Source of the DNA: Janthinobacterium sp. 61
GTDB taxonomy: Bacteria; Pseudomonadota; Gammaproteobacteria; Burkholderiales; Burkholderiaceae_D
Direction of reading: 5' to 3'
Assembly (NCBI RefSeq): GCF_002846335.1
Contig: NZ_PJMQ01000001.1
Span: 1,302,001 to 1,366,000, forward strand
Length of the DNA: 64,000 nt
Of this stretch, positions 30,208-41,082 are shown piece after piece. The translations under genes were made by a program, and so were the position numbers. Every line of letters begins with the position of its first letter. Position 1 is the stretch's first letter. Under the pieces are notes generated by a model. It had not been told where the DNA came from and searched no databases. It worked only from the letters and a program-made list of their open reading frames with translations.

Positions 30208-31758
30208 CTATGCCGACAAGGCATTGATCAACCTGCGTATCGCCGGGATCAATTCCCCTGCCGTCAGGCCGATGGGGCCGCTGCCTGCGGCCACCAGCGC
30301 ATCGGCTGCCGCACCATGCAGCCAGACGGCGCCGAGCGCCGCTTCCCATTCCGGCCAGCCCTGCGCCAGCAGGCTGCCGCACAGGCCGGACAGCACATCC
30401 CCCGTGCCGGCAGTCGCCAGTGCGGGGCCGCCCGTGTTGTTGATGACGATGCCACCATCGGGCGCGGCGATGACCGTGCCCGAACCCTTCAACACCACGA
30501 TGACGCCCAGCTGCGTGGCCAGCTGGCGCGCCGCGCCCAGGCGGTCGGCCTGGACCTCGGCCACTGTCAGGTCGAGCAGGCGTGCCGCTTCCAGCGGATG
30601 GGGCGTCAATATTGTCGCCCCCGCGCCCGTGCGCACGGCCAGCGCCGATTGCAGTTCCGGTTCGGCCGCCATCAGGTTCAGCGCATCGGCGTCGAGCAGC
30701 AGCGGGCTGTCGCTCTCGAACGTCCGCTGCAGCAGCTCCACTGTATCGACATCGTCGCCCAGGCCTGGTCCCGCCACCAGCGCGGCAAAGTGCAGGCCCG
30801 AGAAATCCACGTCCCTGGCGTGCCGGCACATCAGTTCCGGCTGGCCGCTGTCAAATGCTGGCGGCGTGTCGGGAAAGGCGATATAGACTCTTCCCGCGCC
30901 CGCGTGCAGGGCCGTGCGGGCCGCCAGGATGGGTGCGCCCGCCATGCCTTGCGCGCCGCCGATGATGGCCACGCTGCCGTAGCTGCCCTTGTGCGTATTC
31001 TGGCGCCGTGGCTGCAACTGGCGGGCGAACAGGTGCAGGCCGCCCAGCTGGGCTTTGGCGGGCTGCAGCAGGGAAGGATCGATGGCCAGCGCGGCCACTT
31101 CCACCTCGCCCGCATAATCGCGGCCGTTTGCCGTGTGCAGACCAGGCTTGTCGCCGATGAAGGTGAGCGTATGCGTGGCGCGGATGGCGACGCCGTCGAT
31201 GGCGCCCGTGTCCGCTTGCAAGCCGCTGGGCACGTCGAGCGCCAGCACGGGGCATGCCAGCTTGTTGACCAACTGCGCCACTTCGCGGCATTCGCCGTCC
31301 AGGGGGCGCGATGCGCCGATGCCGAACAGGCCATCGATGACGAGGTGCCATGACGCTGCGCCCACTGCCGCCGAGGCCATGGAAGTTGCCGCGTCCATGA
31401 AGCGCGCGGCGCTGTTGCGCGCGCGGCTCAGGGCCTGTTCGCGCTCGGGCGACGTGGCTTGCGCCTCGGGCGCCAGCCATATCAGCACCTCGGTGCCGCT
31501 GGCGGCCAGGTGCGCGGCCGCTTCCAGCGCATCGCCGCCGTTGTCGCCGGGGCCGGCCAGCACCAGTACGCGCCGGTGGCCCGCTTCGCCGTCTTCCGTA
31601 GCGTGCAGCAGCTTCAAGGCGGCACTGGCGGCGGCCTGGCCCGCCCGCTGCATCAGCAGCCCTTGCGGCAGGTCTTGCATGGCGGCTTGTTCGATGGCGC
31701 GCAGTTCGGCGACGGAATAGAGGGGAAGGGCGGTGCTGGCAAAGTCGGTCGGGGTCAT
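30208..31758 (-). CDS. nnr: Bifunctional NAD(P)H-hydrate epimerase / ADP-dependent dehydratase
   Basis: A 516-residue repair enzyme. The N-terminal YjeF_N domain (about residues 1-215) contains [26 protein letters not shown] and [13 protein letters not shown]; it epimerises R- and S-NAD(P)HX. The C-terminal carbohydrate-kinase-like domain (about 225-510) contains [43 protein letters not shown] and [12 protein letters not shown]; it dehydrates NAD(P)HX with ADP. An ATG four codons upstream (31770) is equally possible. The much longer open frame further upstream is a shadow of the divergent oxoprolinase gene. Confidence 0.94.
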   Translation of the reverse strand: MTPTDFASTALPLYSVAELRAIEQAAMQDLPQGLLMQRAGQAAASAALKLLHATEDGEAGHRRVLVLAGPGDNGGDALEAAAHLAASGTEVLIWLAPEAQATSPEREQALSRARNSAARFMDAATSMASAAVGAASWHLVIDGLFGIGASRPLDGECREVAQLVNKLACPVLALDVPSGLQADTGAIDGVAIRATHTLTFIGDKPGLHTANGRDYAGEVEVAALAIDPSLLQPAKAQLGGLHLFARQLQPRRQNTHKGSYGSVAIIGGAQGMAGAPILAARTALHAGAGRVYIAFPDTPPAFDSGQPELMCRHARDVDFSGLHFAALVAGPGLGDDVDTVELLQRTFESDSPLLLDADALNLMAAEPELQSALAVRTGAGATILTPHPLEAARLLDLTVAEVQADRLGAARQLATQLGVIVVLKGSGTVIAAPDGGIVINNTGGPALATAGTGDVLSGLCGSLLAQGWPEWEAALGAVWLHGAAADALVAAGSGPIGLTAGELIPAIRRLINALSA

Positions 31759-31888
31759 GGTGCGTTCCATTTGTTGGTATGCCTTCAACATAAGGCCGAT
31801 CCACGCGGAAGGCAAGGCGCGCACGGCTGAAACGCGCGTCTGTTTGGCGGCTACAATAGCCATCTCACATAAGTACGGGGGCGTGACG

Positions 31889-34800
31889 ATGGACTGGCAA
31901 TTCTGGATCGACCGGGGCGGCACCTTTACGGACATCGTGGCGCGCCGTCCTGACGGCAGCCTGGCCACCCACAAGCTGCTGTCGGAGAACCCGGGCCAGT
32001 ACCGCGATGCGGCGCTGGCCGGCATGCGCCGGCTGATGGGCCTTGCACCCGGCGCACCGCTGCCCGTCGAACGGCTGGGCGCCATCAAGATGGGCACGAC
32101 GGTAGCGACCAATGCGCTGCTTGAGCGCAAGGGCGAGCCCACCGTGCTGGCCATCACGCGCGGTTTTCGCGACGCCTTGCGCATCGCCTATCAGAACCGG
32201 CCGCAGCTGTTTGCGCGCCAGATCATCTTGCCGGAACTGCTGTACGGCGACGTAATCGAGATCAATGAACGCCTGGGCGCCCACGGCGAAGTGGTGCAGG
32301 AGCTCGACGAGGCGGCTGCGCGCGCGGCGCTGGAACACGCGCATGCGCGCGGCGTGCGCGCCATCGCCATCGTGCTGATGCACGGCTACCGCTACCACGC
32401 GCACGAGGCGCGGGTGGCGCAGCTGGCGCGCCAGGCGGGATTTACCCAGGTATCCGTGTCGCACGAGGTGAGCCCCATGATGAAACTGGTGGCGCGCGGC
32501 GACACCACGGTGGTCGACGCTTATTTGTCGCCCATCTTGCGCCGTTATGTCGACCAGCTGGCAGCCGAGCTGCCCGGCGTGCACCTGCAATTCATGCAGT
32601 CGAACGGCGGCTTGACGGATGCGCGCGCTTTCCAGGGCAAGGACAGCATTTTGTCCGGCCCCGCGGGCGGCATCGTCGGCATGGTGCGCGCCAGCGCGCT
32701 GGCCGGTTTCGATAAGGTCATCGGCTTCGACATGGGCGGCACGTCCACCGATGTGTCGCACTACGCGGGCGAGTTCGAGCGCGTGTTCGAGACGCAGATC
32801 GCCGGCGTGCGCATGCGCGCGCCCATGATGAGCATCCACACGGTGGCGGCGGGCGGCGGCTCCATCCTGCATTTCGATGGCGCCCGCTACAAGGTGGGGC
32901 CGGACAGCGCGGGCGCCAATCCCGGCCCCGCCAGCTACCGGTGCGGCGGCCCGCTGGCCGTCACCGACTGCAATGTCATGCTGGGCAAGCTGCAGCCGGC
33001 ATTCTTCCCGCGCGTTTTCGGCCCGGACGCCAATGAAGCGCTGGACGCGGCCACCGTGCGCGCCCAGTTTGAGGCGCTGGCGCGCACGGTGAACTCGACG
33101 CCGGAGCAGGTGGCCGAAGGCTATATCGCCATCGCCGTGGGCAATATGGCCAACGCCATCAAGCAGATTTCCGTGCAACGTGGTCATGACGTCACCGAAT
33201 ATACCCTGACCAGCTTTGGCGGCGCGGGCGGCCAGCACGCCTGCCTGGTCGCCGATGCGCTGGGCATGCGTACGGTCTTCATCCACAGCCTGGCGGGTGT
33301 GATGTCGGCCTACGGCATGGGCCTGGCCGACCAGAGCGCCATGCGCGAGCAGGCCATCGAGGCGGTATTGGGCGTGGACCTGGCGCGTGATGTCGCGGCG
33401 CTGGGCGAGCTGGCGCGGGGCGACTTGCTGCGCCAGGGCGTGGCAGGGCAGCGTATCGCGCTGGTGTCGCGCGTGCACCTGCGCTATGAAGGCACAGATT
33501 CTGCCCTCGTCGTGCTGTTCGACACCCTGGCCGGCATGCAGGCGCAGTTCGAGGCGGCATACAAAAAGCGCTTTTCCTTTTTGATGCCGGCGCGGGCATT
33601 GATCGTCGAAGCCATCTCCGTGGAAGCCATCGGCGCGTCCGATGCGCCGCCAGTGGCCACGCCGGCGTATGTATCGCGTGAAGGCGGGCTGGCGCCCCTG
33701 CAGACGGTGGAGATGTACTGCGCCGGAAGGTGGCGGCCAAGCGGCCTGTTTGGGGCTGACAGTCTGCGCCCCGGCGATACCATAGCCGGTCCTGCCATCG
33801 TCAGTGACGCCAACGCCACCACCGTCATCGAGCCGGGCTGGCGCGCGGCAGTGACGGCGCATGGCCATTTGATCTTGCGCAGGGTCGTCGCCTTGCCGGA
33901 GCGTGTCGCTATCGGGACGCAGGCCGACCCCGTGATGCTGGAAATATTCAATAATCTGTTCATGTCGATCGCCGAGCAGATGGGACTGCGCCTGCAAAAC
34001 ACGGCCCATTCCGTCAACATCAAGGAGCGGCTCGATTTCAGCTGCGCCATCTTCGACGCACAAGGCCACTTGATTGCGAATGCGCCCCACATGCCCGTGC
34101 ACCTTGGTTCCATGGGCGAGAGCATCCGCACGGTGATGACGCGCAACGCGGGCGTCATGCAGTCGGGCGACGTCTTCATGCTGAACGACCCGTATCACGG
34201 GGGCACGCATTTGCCCGACGTGACGGTCATTTCTCCTGTCTTCGATGAAGAGGGCAAGGCCATCCTGTTCTATGTCGGTTCGCGCGGCCACCATGCGGAC
34301 ATCGGCGGCACCACGCCCGGTTCGATGCCGCCCGATTCCACGCGCATCGAGGAAGAGGGCGTGTTGATCGATAATTTCAAGCTGGTGGACGGCGCCACGG
34401 GACGGTTAGCAGAAGACGAGACCCTGGCCATGCTGGCGGGCGCCACCTGGCCCGCCCGCAATCCCCGGCAAAACCTGGCCGATTTGCGCGCCCAGGTGGC
34501 GGCCAACCAGAAGGGGGCCGAGGAACTGCATGGCATGGTCGCGCATTTTGGCCTGGACGTGGTGCAAGCCTATATGGGCCATGTGCAGGACAATGCCGAG
34601 GAAGCCGTGCGCAGGGTCATCACGACCCTGAAGGATGGCAGCTACGCGCTGGACCTGGACAACGGCGCGCGCATCGAGGTGGCGATCAGGGTCGACGTGG
34701 CTGCGCGCAGTGCCACCATCGACTTTACGGGGACTTCAAGCCAGCTGCCGAACAACTTCAACGCGCCGTCCGCCGTCTGCATGGCGGCCGTGCTGTACGT

Positions 34801-35461
34801 GTTCCGCACCCTGGTTGACGACGAGATTCCGCTCAATGCGGGCTGTCTGAAGCCTTTGACCGTGATCATCCCACCCGGCTCCATGCTCAATCCGCAGTAC
34901 CCGGCCTCCGTCGTCTCGGGCAATGTGGAAACCTCGACCTGTATCACGAATGCCCTGTATGGCGCGCTGGGGGCGATGGCTGCCTCGCAGGGCACGATGA
35001 ACAATTTCACGTTCGGCAGCGCCAAATACCAGTATTACGAGACGATTTCGGGTGGCTCTGGCGCCGGCCCGGGCTTCGACGGTACGGATGTGGTGCAGAC
35101 GAACATGACCAATTCGCGCCTGACTGACCCGGAAATCCTCGAGTGGCGTTTCCCCGTGCGGCTTGACAGCTATAGCATCCGCGCAGACTCTGGCGGCGCG
35201 GGGCGCTGGCACGGCGGCAATGGTGGCGTGCGCCGGGTGCGCTTTTTGGAAGCGATGACGGCGGCGATCTTGTCGAACAACCGTGTCCATCCTCCGTTTG
35301 GCATGGATGGCGGTGCGGCGGGCGCGCTGGGGCGCAACTACGTGGAGCGCGCGGACGGTACGGTGGAGCACCTGGCGCATATCGGCAAGACCGGCATGCA
35401 GGCAGGTGACGTGTTCGTGATCGAGACGCCGGGCGGCGGCGGTTACGGCAAGACGGAATAG
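31889..35461 (+). CDS. 5-oxoprolinase (ATP-hydrolysing), hydantoinase A/B fusion
   Basis: 1190 residues. The N-terminal HyuA half (about 1-690) begins [19 protein letters not shown] and contains [15 protein letters not shown] and [15 protein letters not shown], an actin-like ATPase fold. The C-terminal HyuB half (about 695-1190) contains [20 protein letters not shown] and ends [12 protein letters not shown]. The fused length is that of eukaryotic-type OplAH, which opens 5-oxoproline to glutamate with ATP. A GGGGG stretch precedes the ATG, and the frame opens upstream at 31733. N-methylhydantoinase activity is the alternative. Its last 19 nt overlap the convergent AraC gene. Confidence 0.9.
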   Translation: MDWQFWIDRGGTFTDIVARRPDGSLATHKLLSENPGQYRDAALAGMRRLMGLAPGAPLPVERLGAIKMGTTVATNALLERKGEPTVLAITRGFRDALRIAYQNRPQLFARQIILPELLYGDVIEINERLGAHGEVVQELDEAAARAALEHAHARGVRAIAIVLMHGYRYHAHEARVAQLARQAGFTQVSVSHEVSPMMKLVARGDTTVVDAYLSPILRRYVDQLAAELPGVHLQFMQSNGGLTDARAFQGKDSILSGPAGGIVGMVRASALAGFDKVIGFDMGGTSTDVSHYAGEFERVFETQIAGVRMRAPMMSIHTVAAGGGSILHFDGARYKVGPDSAGANPGPASYRCGGPLAVTDCNVMLGKLQPAFFPRVFGPDANEALDAATVRAQFEALARTVNSTPEQVAEGYIAIAVGNMANAIKQISVQRGHDVTEYTLTSFGGAGGQHACLVADALGMRTVFIHSLAGVMSAYGMGLADQSAMREQAIEAVLGVDLARDVAALGELARGDLLRQGVAGQRIALVSRVHLRYEGTDSALVVLFDTLAGMQAQFEAAYKKRFSFLMPARALIVEAISVEAIGASDAPPVATPAYVSREGGLAPLQTVEMYCAGRWRPSGLFGADSLRPGDTIAGPAIVSDANATTVIEPGWRAAVTAHGHLILRRVVALPERVAIGTQADPVMLEIFNNLFMSIAEQMGLRLQNTAHSVNIKERLDFSCAIFDAQGHLIANAPHMPVHLGSMGESIRTVMTRNAGVMQSGDVFMLNDPYHGGTHLPDVTVISPVFDEEGKAILFYVGSRGHHADIGGTTPGSMPPDSTRIEEEGVLIDNFKLVDGATGRLAEDETLAMLAGATWPARNPRQNLADLRAQVAANQKGAEELHGMVAHFGLDVVQAYMGHVQDNAEEAVRRVITTLKDGSYALDLDNGARIEVAIRVDVAARSATIDFTGTSSQLPNNFNAPSAVCMAAVLYVFRTLVDDEIPLNAGCLKPLTVIIPPGSMLNPQYPASVVSGNVETSTCITNALYGALGAMAASQGTMNNFTFGSAKYQYYETISGGSGAGPGFDGTDVVQTNMTNSRLTDPEILEWRFPVRLDSYSIRADSGGAGRWHGGNGGVRRVRFLEAMTAAILSNNRVHPPFGMDGGAAGALGRNYVERADGTVEHLAHIGKTGMQAGDVFVIETPGGGGYGKTE

Positions 35462-36387
35462 GCGGTGCCGGCGCTGGCCCCGCTGAGCTGCGCGCGCACC
35501 TGGCCCACGTCGCGCATCGGTGCGCGGCCGAACTGGCGGCTGTATTCGCGGCTGAACTGCGATTCGCTGGCGTAGCCGACCCGGTAGCCGGCCGTGCCTG
35601 CGTCGATCTGCTCGACCAGCATCAATCGCCGCGCTTCCTGCAGGCGCAGCAGCTTCTGGTACTGCATCGGCGTCATGGCGGTAATCGCCTTGAAGTGGTG
35701 GTGCAGCGACGACATGCTCATGTTCGCCATGCCGGCCAGGTGCTCGATGCGCAGCGGCTGCGCGTAATGGTGCTTGATCCAGTCGATGGCTTGTCCCACC
35801 TGGTGCGACTGGCTGCTTGCCAGCGCCATGTGGCGCAGGCGCGCGCCGACAGGGCCGTTCAGCAGCCGGTAGGTCAGCTCGCGGCGGATCAAGGGCGCCA
35901 GCGCGGCGATTTCTGCCGGTTTGTCCAGCAGGCGCACGAGGCGCAGCATGGCGTCGAGCAGCTCGGGCGAGACGTCGCTGACGGAAATGCCGCGCGTGGC
36001 GGGCAGGATTTTCTGCTGCGCCGCACCGCATGCGCTTTCACTGTCGAGCAGCGCCGCCACGTCGGCGATGTCGATGCCCAGCACCACGCACAAATGTGGT
36101 TGTTCTTCGCTCGCTTGCGCCACGCGCACCTGGACGGGCAATTCGACGGACGTCAGCAGGTACTGCATGCGGCTGTAATGGAAGGTTTCCGTGCCCAGGG
36201 TGACGTCCTTCGCGCCTTGCGCGATGATGGCCACGCTGGGTCGCGCCGCATGGAACAGCGATTCCGTGACGGACGACTGGCGGTGAAACGTCAGGTTGCC
36301 GATCGCCGTCGCGTAGTCGCCGTTGCGCGGCGCGTGGCGGCTGATCAGGGCGGCAATTTCATCTTGCGGAGCGAGTGGTGTGGGCAT
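35443..36387 (-). CDS. AraC family transcriptional regulator
   Basis: 314 residues. The N-terminal AraC_N (PF06719-type) sensing domain spans roughly residues 20-185. A C-terminal double helix-turn-helix follows, with [20 protein letters not shown] and [17 protein letters not shown]. The divergent alcohol dehydrogenase gene starts 178 nt away and is its most likely target. Regulators of this type often sense aldehydes or alcohols in such pairs, which is inference. The 3' end overlaps that of the oxoprolinase gene by 19 nt. Confidence 0.88.
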   Translation of the reverse strand: MPTPLAPQDEIAALISRHAPRNGDYATAIGNLTFHRQSSVTESLFHAARPSVAIIAQGAKDVTLGTETFHYSRMQYLLTSVELPVQVRVAQASEEQPHLCVVLGIDIADVAALLDSESACGAAQQKILPATRGISVSDVSPELLDAMLRLVRLLDKPAEIAALAPLIRRELTYRLLNGPVGARLRHMALASSQSHQVGQAIDWIKHHYAQPLRIEHLAGMANMSMSSLHHHFKAITAMTPMQYQKLLRLQEARRLMLVEQIDAGTAGYRVGYASESQFSREYSRQFGRAPMRDVGQVRAQLSGASAGTAYSVLP

Positions 36388-36565
36388 GGAGTTCAGTATG
36401 CGTCAGGCGAGGAGGGGCAGGGGGTGATCTTACGCAGATTTGGAGGATCGTGCAAAGGTCTTGCAGGATCGCGGTAACGGCGGGCCGGCATCTCGGGCAC
36501 ACTTGTGCAATCGCATGCATGGCAGGCGTCCCCCTCGTCACACACATATAGATACAGGAGTTTTC

Positions 36566-37612
36566 ATGACCACCATCGCCAAAGGCTACGCCGCACTGGG
36601 CCCGACTTCCGCACTGCAACCGTTCACGTTCGAGCGCCGCGCCCCGCGCGAAGACGACGTGGCCATCTCGATCAAATACTGTGGCGTGTGCCATTCCGAC
36701 ATCCACCAGGCGCGCGACGAATGGGGTGGCGCCGCCTTCCCGATGGTGCCTGGCCATGAAATCGCCGGCGTCGTCACGGCCGTTGGCGCCAACGTCAGCA
36801 AGTTCAAGGTGGGCGACCATGTGGGCGTGGGCTGCTTCGTCGATTCCTGCACCACCTGCAAGACGCGCAATGTGGACCTGGAGCAGTACATGCCAGGCCT
36901 GATCCAAACCTACAACGGCCTGGAAGCGGATGGCAAGACGGCCACGCAGGGCGGCTACTCGGACAGTATCGTCGTCAAGGAAGGCTATGTGCTGTCGATT
37001 CCCGACAACCTGCCGCTGGACGCAGCCGCGCCACTGCTGTGCGCCGGCATCACCCTGTACTCGCCGCTAAACCACTGGAAGGCCGGCCCTGGCAAGCAGG
37101 TGGCCATCCTGGGCATGGGTGGCTTGGGCCACATGGGCGTCAAGATCGCCCACGCCATGGGCGCCGAAGTGACGGTGCTGAGCCAGACCCTGTCGAAGCG
37201 CGAAGACGGCTTGCGCCTGGGCGCCAAGCATTACTACGCCACCAATGATGCGGAAACCTTCAGCAAGCTGGCCGGCACGTTCGACCTGATCATCTGCACC
37301 GTGGGCGCGTCCATCGACTGGAACCAGTACATCAACTTGCTGAAAGTCGATGGCAGCATGGTCATCGTCGGCATCCCGGACGGTGCCGTGCCGCCGATCA
37401 GCGCCTTCGGCCTCGTGGGTGCGCGCCGCAGCCTGTCTGGCTCCATGATCGGCTCGATCAAGGAAACCCAGGAAATGCTGGATTTCTGCGGCAAGCACAA
37501 TATTGTCTCCGACATCGAAATCATCCGCATCCAGGAGATCAATGAGGCGTTCGAGCGTGTGGTGAAGAGCGACGTCAGATATCGTTTTGTGATCGACATG
37601 GCATCGCTGTAA
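36566..37612 (+). CDS. Zinc-type NAD(P)-dependent alcohol dehydrogenase (YahK/CAD-like)
   Basis: A 348-residue medium-chain dehydrogenase. Catalytic zinc ligands are present: C39 in YCGVCHSD, H64-E65 in PGHEIAG, and the Cys in [12 protein letters not shown]. The Rossmann motif is GMGGLGHMG. The structural-zinc lobe is abnormal: C95 and C98 remain, but the third and fourth positions are R101 and M109 instead of Cys. The open frame extends upstream, but ATG 36566 gives the family N-terminus. It probably reduces aldehydes with NADPH and is probably regulated by the divergent AraC protein. Confidence 0.9.
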   Translation: MTTIAKGYAALGPTSALQPFTFERRAPREDDVAISIKYCGVCHSDIHQARDEWGGAAFPMVPGHEIAGVVTAVGANVSKFKVGDHVGVGCFVDSCTTCKTRNVDLEQYMPGLIQTYNGLEADGKTATQGGYSDSIVVKEGYVLSIPDNLPLDAAAPLLCAGITLYSPLNHWKAGPGKQVAILGMGGLGHMGVKIAHAMGAEVTVLSQTLSKREDGLRLGAKHYYATNDAETFSKLAGTFDLIICTVGASIDWNQYINLLKVDGSMVIVGIPDGAVPPISAFGLVGARRSLSGSMIGSIKETQEMLDFCGKHNIVSDIEIIRIQEINEAFERVVKSDVRYRFVIDMASL

Positions 37613-37630
37613 CACCCGACGCAGCTGTGT

Positions 37631-37665
37631 TTGTCGGATTAGCGCGCAAGCGCGTAATCCGACAA
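37631..37665. repeat. Dispersed inverted repeat, family A
   Basis: Hairpin with arms TTGTCGGATTA and TAATCCGACAA around a GCGCGCAAGCGCG centre, 18 nt after the alcohol dehydrogenase stop codon. It could act as a Rho-independent-like or REP-type 3' end. Confidence 0.75.
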
Positions 37666-37837
37666 TCCCACCAACGTCCCCATCCCCGCCAAAAATCAAG
37701 CTCGCGCGTCACTTTCTTTACTTGCGTCAAGAATCGGCCTAAAATGAAACCGTACAGTACAGTTTCACTACGTAGATTTAAAAAATCAGCCATCCCCGGC
37801 GTATTTGCCTGGGCAGGGGAGGCGTCTTGGATAAAAA

Positions 37838-40264
37838 ATGGATACTTCAACAAAGAATGGAGCGGCGGCAATCCCACCGGTCTCCAGGGGCAAGCGCATT
37901 GCGCTGGCGGTTTTTGGCATGTTTCTTGGACTTTCCGGCCTGGCCCTGGCGGCGGGCGGCATCAAACTCATTACCCTTGGCGGTTCCTGGTATTACCTGC
38001 TGGCCGGTCTCGGCCTGATCCTGGCCGGCGTGCTGTATCTGCGCCGCAAACCGCTGGCGGGCAGTATCGTCGGCGCGCTGCTCGCCGCCACCCTGATCTG
38101 GGCTGTATGGGAAATCGGGTTTGCCTTCTGGCCCATGGTGCCGCGCCTGGCGCCGTTCCTCGTCATCGGCCTGGTGGCCACCCTCGTGCATCCGTGGCTG
38201 ACTGGCCAGGCACACACTGGCCAGTCGCGCGGTTTCGCCGCCCTGTTTGCCGTCGTGCTGGTGGCCGGTTTCGCTGCCATGTTCAAGCCGCATGGCGTGA
38301 CGGACGCTGCGGTGCAGCCGCAGCAGGATGCCGTGACGCCCGTCAATGACGGCAGCGCCAACTGGGCACACTATGGGTATGGGCCGAAAGGCACGCGCTT
38401 CGCGCCGTACACGCAGATCGACAAGGCTAACGTCGATCAGTTGCAGGTGGCCTGGACCTACCGCTCGGGCGAATTGGCCGAAGGCGCTTCCGAGTCGCAA
38501 AACACGCCGCTGCAGATCGGCGACACCATCTACACGTGCACGCCGACCAGCAAGGTCATCGCGCTGGATGCGGACACGGGCAAGGAGCGCTGGACCTTCG
38601 ATCCCAAGCCGGCCAACACCAAGACGTGGAACCGCTGCCGCGGCGTGGGCTATTACGAGCCTGCCAAGGTCACAAAACCCTTCCAGTTCGAAGGCATGCA
38701 GGCGGCCAGCGCTGCGGCGGCGGGCGCGTGTGCCAAGCGCATCGTGCAAGTGACCATGGATGCGCGCCTGATCGAGATCGACGCGCAGACGGGCAAGCAG
38801 TGCGAAGGCTTTGGCGACAAGGGATCCGTCGACCTGACGGTCGGCCTGGGCAAGGTGAAGATGAACGTGCCGTATTACGCCTACACGTCCGCGCCCACGG
38901 TGGCGCGCAACCTGATCATCCTCGGCGGCTGGGTGTTCGACGGCCGCTCCACCGATGAACCATCGGGTGTCGTGCGTGCCTACAGCGCCGACACGGGTGA
39001 ACTGGTATGGGCCTGGGACCTGGGCAATCCGGCCATCACCAAGCTGCCGCCGGAAGGGCAGACGTACACGCGCAGCACGCCGAACATGTGGTCGGCGCCC
39101 GCGTTCGATGATGCACTGGGTCTGGTGTACCTGCCGACGGGGAACGAGCAGCCCGACTTCTGGGGCGGCAAGCGTCCGCCGCTGACGGAAAAATACGCGT
39201 CGGCCATCGTCGCCCTCGACATGGCCACGGGCCGCGAGCGTTGGACCTATCAAACCGTCCACCACGATATCTGGGATTACGACGTGGCCGCGCAGCCGGC
39301 ACTGTACGACGTCCCGGACGGCAAGGGCGGCAAGATCCCTGCGCTGGTGCAGCTGACCAAGCGTGGCCAGATCTTCATGCTGGACCGCCGCACGGGAAAA
39401 CCCATTGCCGACGTGGTGGAAAAACCCGTGCCGCAGGAGCACGCGGCCGGCGACTGGGTGGCAAAGACGCAACCCTATTCCACCGGCATGCCGGCCCTCG
39501 GTGCAGAAACGCTGACGGAGCGCGACATGTGGGGCGCCACTTTCTTCGACCAGCTGGCGTGCCGCATCAGCTTCCGCAAGCTCAATTACCGGGGCGAGTT
39601 CACGGCCCCAAGCACAAAGGAAACGCTGATCTACCCGGGCTATTACGGTGGCTTCAACTGGGGCGGTGCAGCCGTCGATGAAAGCAACGGCTATATGTTC
39701 GTCAACGATATCCGCATGCCGCAAGTGGTCAAGCTGGTGCCGCGCGAAACGGTGGACGTGGCCAAGCTGACGGCTGGCCACGGCGTGGGCAGCACCTATC
39801 CGATGGATGGCACGCCGTTCGTCATCGACCACAAGGCCTTCAATTCGCCGCTGGGCATACCTTGCCAAAGCCCGCCCTGGGGCGTGTTTGCCGCCATCGA
39901 CCTGAAAACCCGCACGAAAGTGTGGGAACGTCCGGCCGGCACGGTGCAAGACGCCGTCATTAACGGCGTGCGCGCGCGCCTGCCTATCCCGCTGGGCATG
40001 CCTACCCTGGGCGGCGGCATGAGCACGGCGTCGGGCCTGGTGTTTTATGCGGGCACGCAGGATTACTATCTGCGCGCCATGGATATCGCCACTGGGCGTG
40101 ACGTGTGGAAGGTACGCATGCCCGTGGGCTCGCAAGGCACGCCGATGACGTATGTGTCGCCCAAGTCGGGCCGCCAGTATGTCGTGGTGGTGGCGGGCGG
40201 CGCCCGCCAGAGTCCGGATCGGGGAGATTACGTGATAGCATACGCGCTTCCCAAGACACAGTAA
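37838..40264 (+). CDS. gcd: PQQ-dependent membrane-bound glucose dehydrogenase
   Basis: An 808-residue quinoprotein. Five hydrophobic helices lie in the first ~150 residues. They are followed by a periplasmic eight-bladed PQQ propeller beginning NWAHYGYGPKGTRFAPYTQI, with tryptophan-docking repeats such as LDADTGKERWTF and TGELVWAWDLG, and a VHHDIWDYDVAAQPAL segment. It oxidises glucose to gluconolactone and passes electrons to ubiquinone, which acidifies the surroundings and can solubilise phosphate. A GGGGAGG stretch is too far (about 18 nt) from the ATG to be a good ribosome site. The tetR gene follows 11 nt downstream. Confidence 0.94.
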   Translation: MDTSTKNGAAAIPPVSRGKRIALAVFGMFLGLSGLALAAGGIKLITLGGSWYYLLAGLGLILAGVLYLRRKPLAGSIVGALLAATLIWAVWEIGFAFWPMVPRLAPFLVIGLVATLVHPWLTGQAHTGQSRGFAALFAVVLVAGFAAMFKPHGVTDAAVQPQQDAVTPVNDGSANWAHYGYGPKGTRFAPYTQIDKANVDQLQVAWTYRSGELAEGASESQNTPLQIGDTIYTCTPTSKVIALDADTGKERWTFDPKPANTKTWNRCRGVGYYEPAKVTKPFQFEGMQAASAAAAGACAKRIVQVTMDARLIEIDAQTGKQCEGFGDKGSVDLTVGLGKVKMNVPYYAYTSAPTVARNLIILGGWVFDGRSTDEPSGVVRAYSADTGELVWAWDLGNPAITKLPPEGQTYTRSTPNMWSAPAFDDALGLVYLPTGNEQPDFWGGKRPPLTEKYASAIVALDMATGRERWTYQTVHHDIWDYDVAAQPALYDVPDGKGGKIPALVQLTKRGQIFMLDRRTGKPIADVVEKPVPQEHAAGDWVAKTQPYSTGMPALGAETLTERDMWGATFFDQLACRISFRKLNYRGEFTAPSTKETLIYPGYYGGFNWGGAAVDESNGYMFVNDIRMPQVVKLVPRETVDVAKLTAGHGVGSTYPMDGTPFVIDHKAFNSPLGIPCQSPPWGVFAAIDLKTRTKVWERPAGTVQDAVINGVRARLPIPLGMPTLGGGMSTASGLVFYAGTQDYYLRAMDIATGRDVWKVRMPVGSQGTPMTYVSPKSGRQYVVVVAGGARQSPDRGDYVIAYALPKTQ

Positions 40265-40275
40265 GAGTTTGCTTC

Positions 40276-40914
40276 ATGCCCCAGTTGCGCACCGTTCCAG
40301 CTTCCCCGACTACCCGAAGCGAGGAGCGGCGCCGCAAGCTGCTGGTGGCGGCCGCGGACCTGTTTCTCGCCTCCGGCTACGACGGCGTCAGCATGGATGC
40401 CATCGTGGCCGAGGCGGGTGGCTCGAAAGCCACCGCCTACCGCTACTTCGGCAGCAAGCAGGAGCTGCTGGTGGCGGTGGTCGAATACCTGTGCGCGGAC
40501 TTCATCATCGCGCTGCGCCAGCTCGACACGTCGCAAGCGGGCCTGGAACAGGGTTTGCAGCTGATCCTCGATGAACTGGTGGCCGTCGTCACCAGCCCCC
40601 GCCACGTGGCTTTCTACCGTCTCGTCGTAACCGGCGCCGCCGCCGTGCCGGCCGTGGGCCTGACCTGGTACGAACACGGCCCGCAAGTGTGGCACGCCCT
40701 GATATTGCGCCTGCTGGAGCAGCAGCGCGCCCAGGGCCGCATCGCGGCCGATACCTCGTTTTCCAACCTGCCGCAGATTCTGTTCGACGCCGTCTTCTCG
40801 CACCTGACCACGCGCACCGTCATGCTGGGGCAGGGCGGCAACGCAGCCACCTTCCGGCCATTGATTGCGGAATTGATCGAGCTGGTGGTGGCGAGGGTGG
40901 CGCGAGTAGTTTAA
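40276..40914 (+). CDS. TetR/AcrR family transcriptional regulator
   Basis: 212 residues. The N-terminal helix-turn-helix reads VSMDAIVAEAGGSKATAYRYFGSKQELL, spanning about residues 38-66 (shown here in part), and an AefR-like C-terminal domain follows. The ATG at 40276 is 11 nt after gcd, so it is in the same transcript and may regulate that operon. The open frame runs back into gcd, but that part is only a shadow. The effector is unknown. Confidence 0.85.
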   Translation: MPQLRTVPASPTTRSEERRRKLLVAAADLFLASGYDGVSMDAIVAEAGGSKATAYRYFGSKQELLVAVVEYLCADFIIALRQLDTSQAGLEQGLQLILDELVAVVTSPRHVAFYRLVVTGAAAVPAVGLTWYEHGPQVWHALILRLLEQQRAQGRIAADTSFSNLPQILFDAVFSHLTTRTVMLGQGGNAATFRPLIAELIELVVARVARVV

Positions 40915-40962
40915 GGACTCAGGCTGGATCAGGGCGGCCGGCGATCACAGGTTTGAGCGATA

Positions 40963-40984
40963 CAAGCATACCGACGTATGCTTG
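40963..40984. repeat. Perfect 9-bp inverted repeat between convergent genes
   Basis: CAAGCATAC / GTATGCTTG with loop CGAC. It lies between tetR and the convergent diguanylate cyclase gene and has no T run, so it is a weak terminator candidate. Confidence 0.4.
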
Positions 40985-41082
40985 AAGCTCGGTATCTTCT
41001 GTCGCCAGCCCTTGGCCGCTTGCAATCGTTGCCAGGTTCCGCCCGAAGGGGAAGTTCGGCTAGTGCGCATCGGCGCGCAGGA

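Noticed and set aside
31759..32184. 142-codon N-terminal extension of the nnr frame
   Set aside because: It crosses the start of the divergent oxoprolinase gene and its residues lack domain character; nnr begins naturally at MTPTDFAS.
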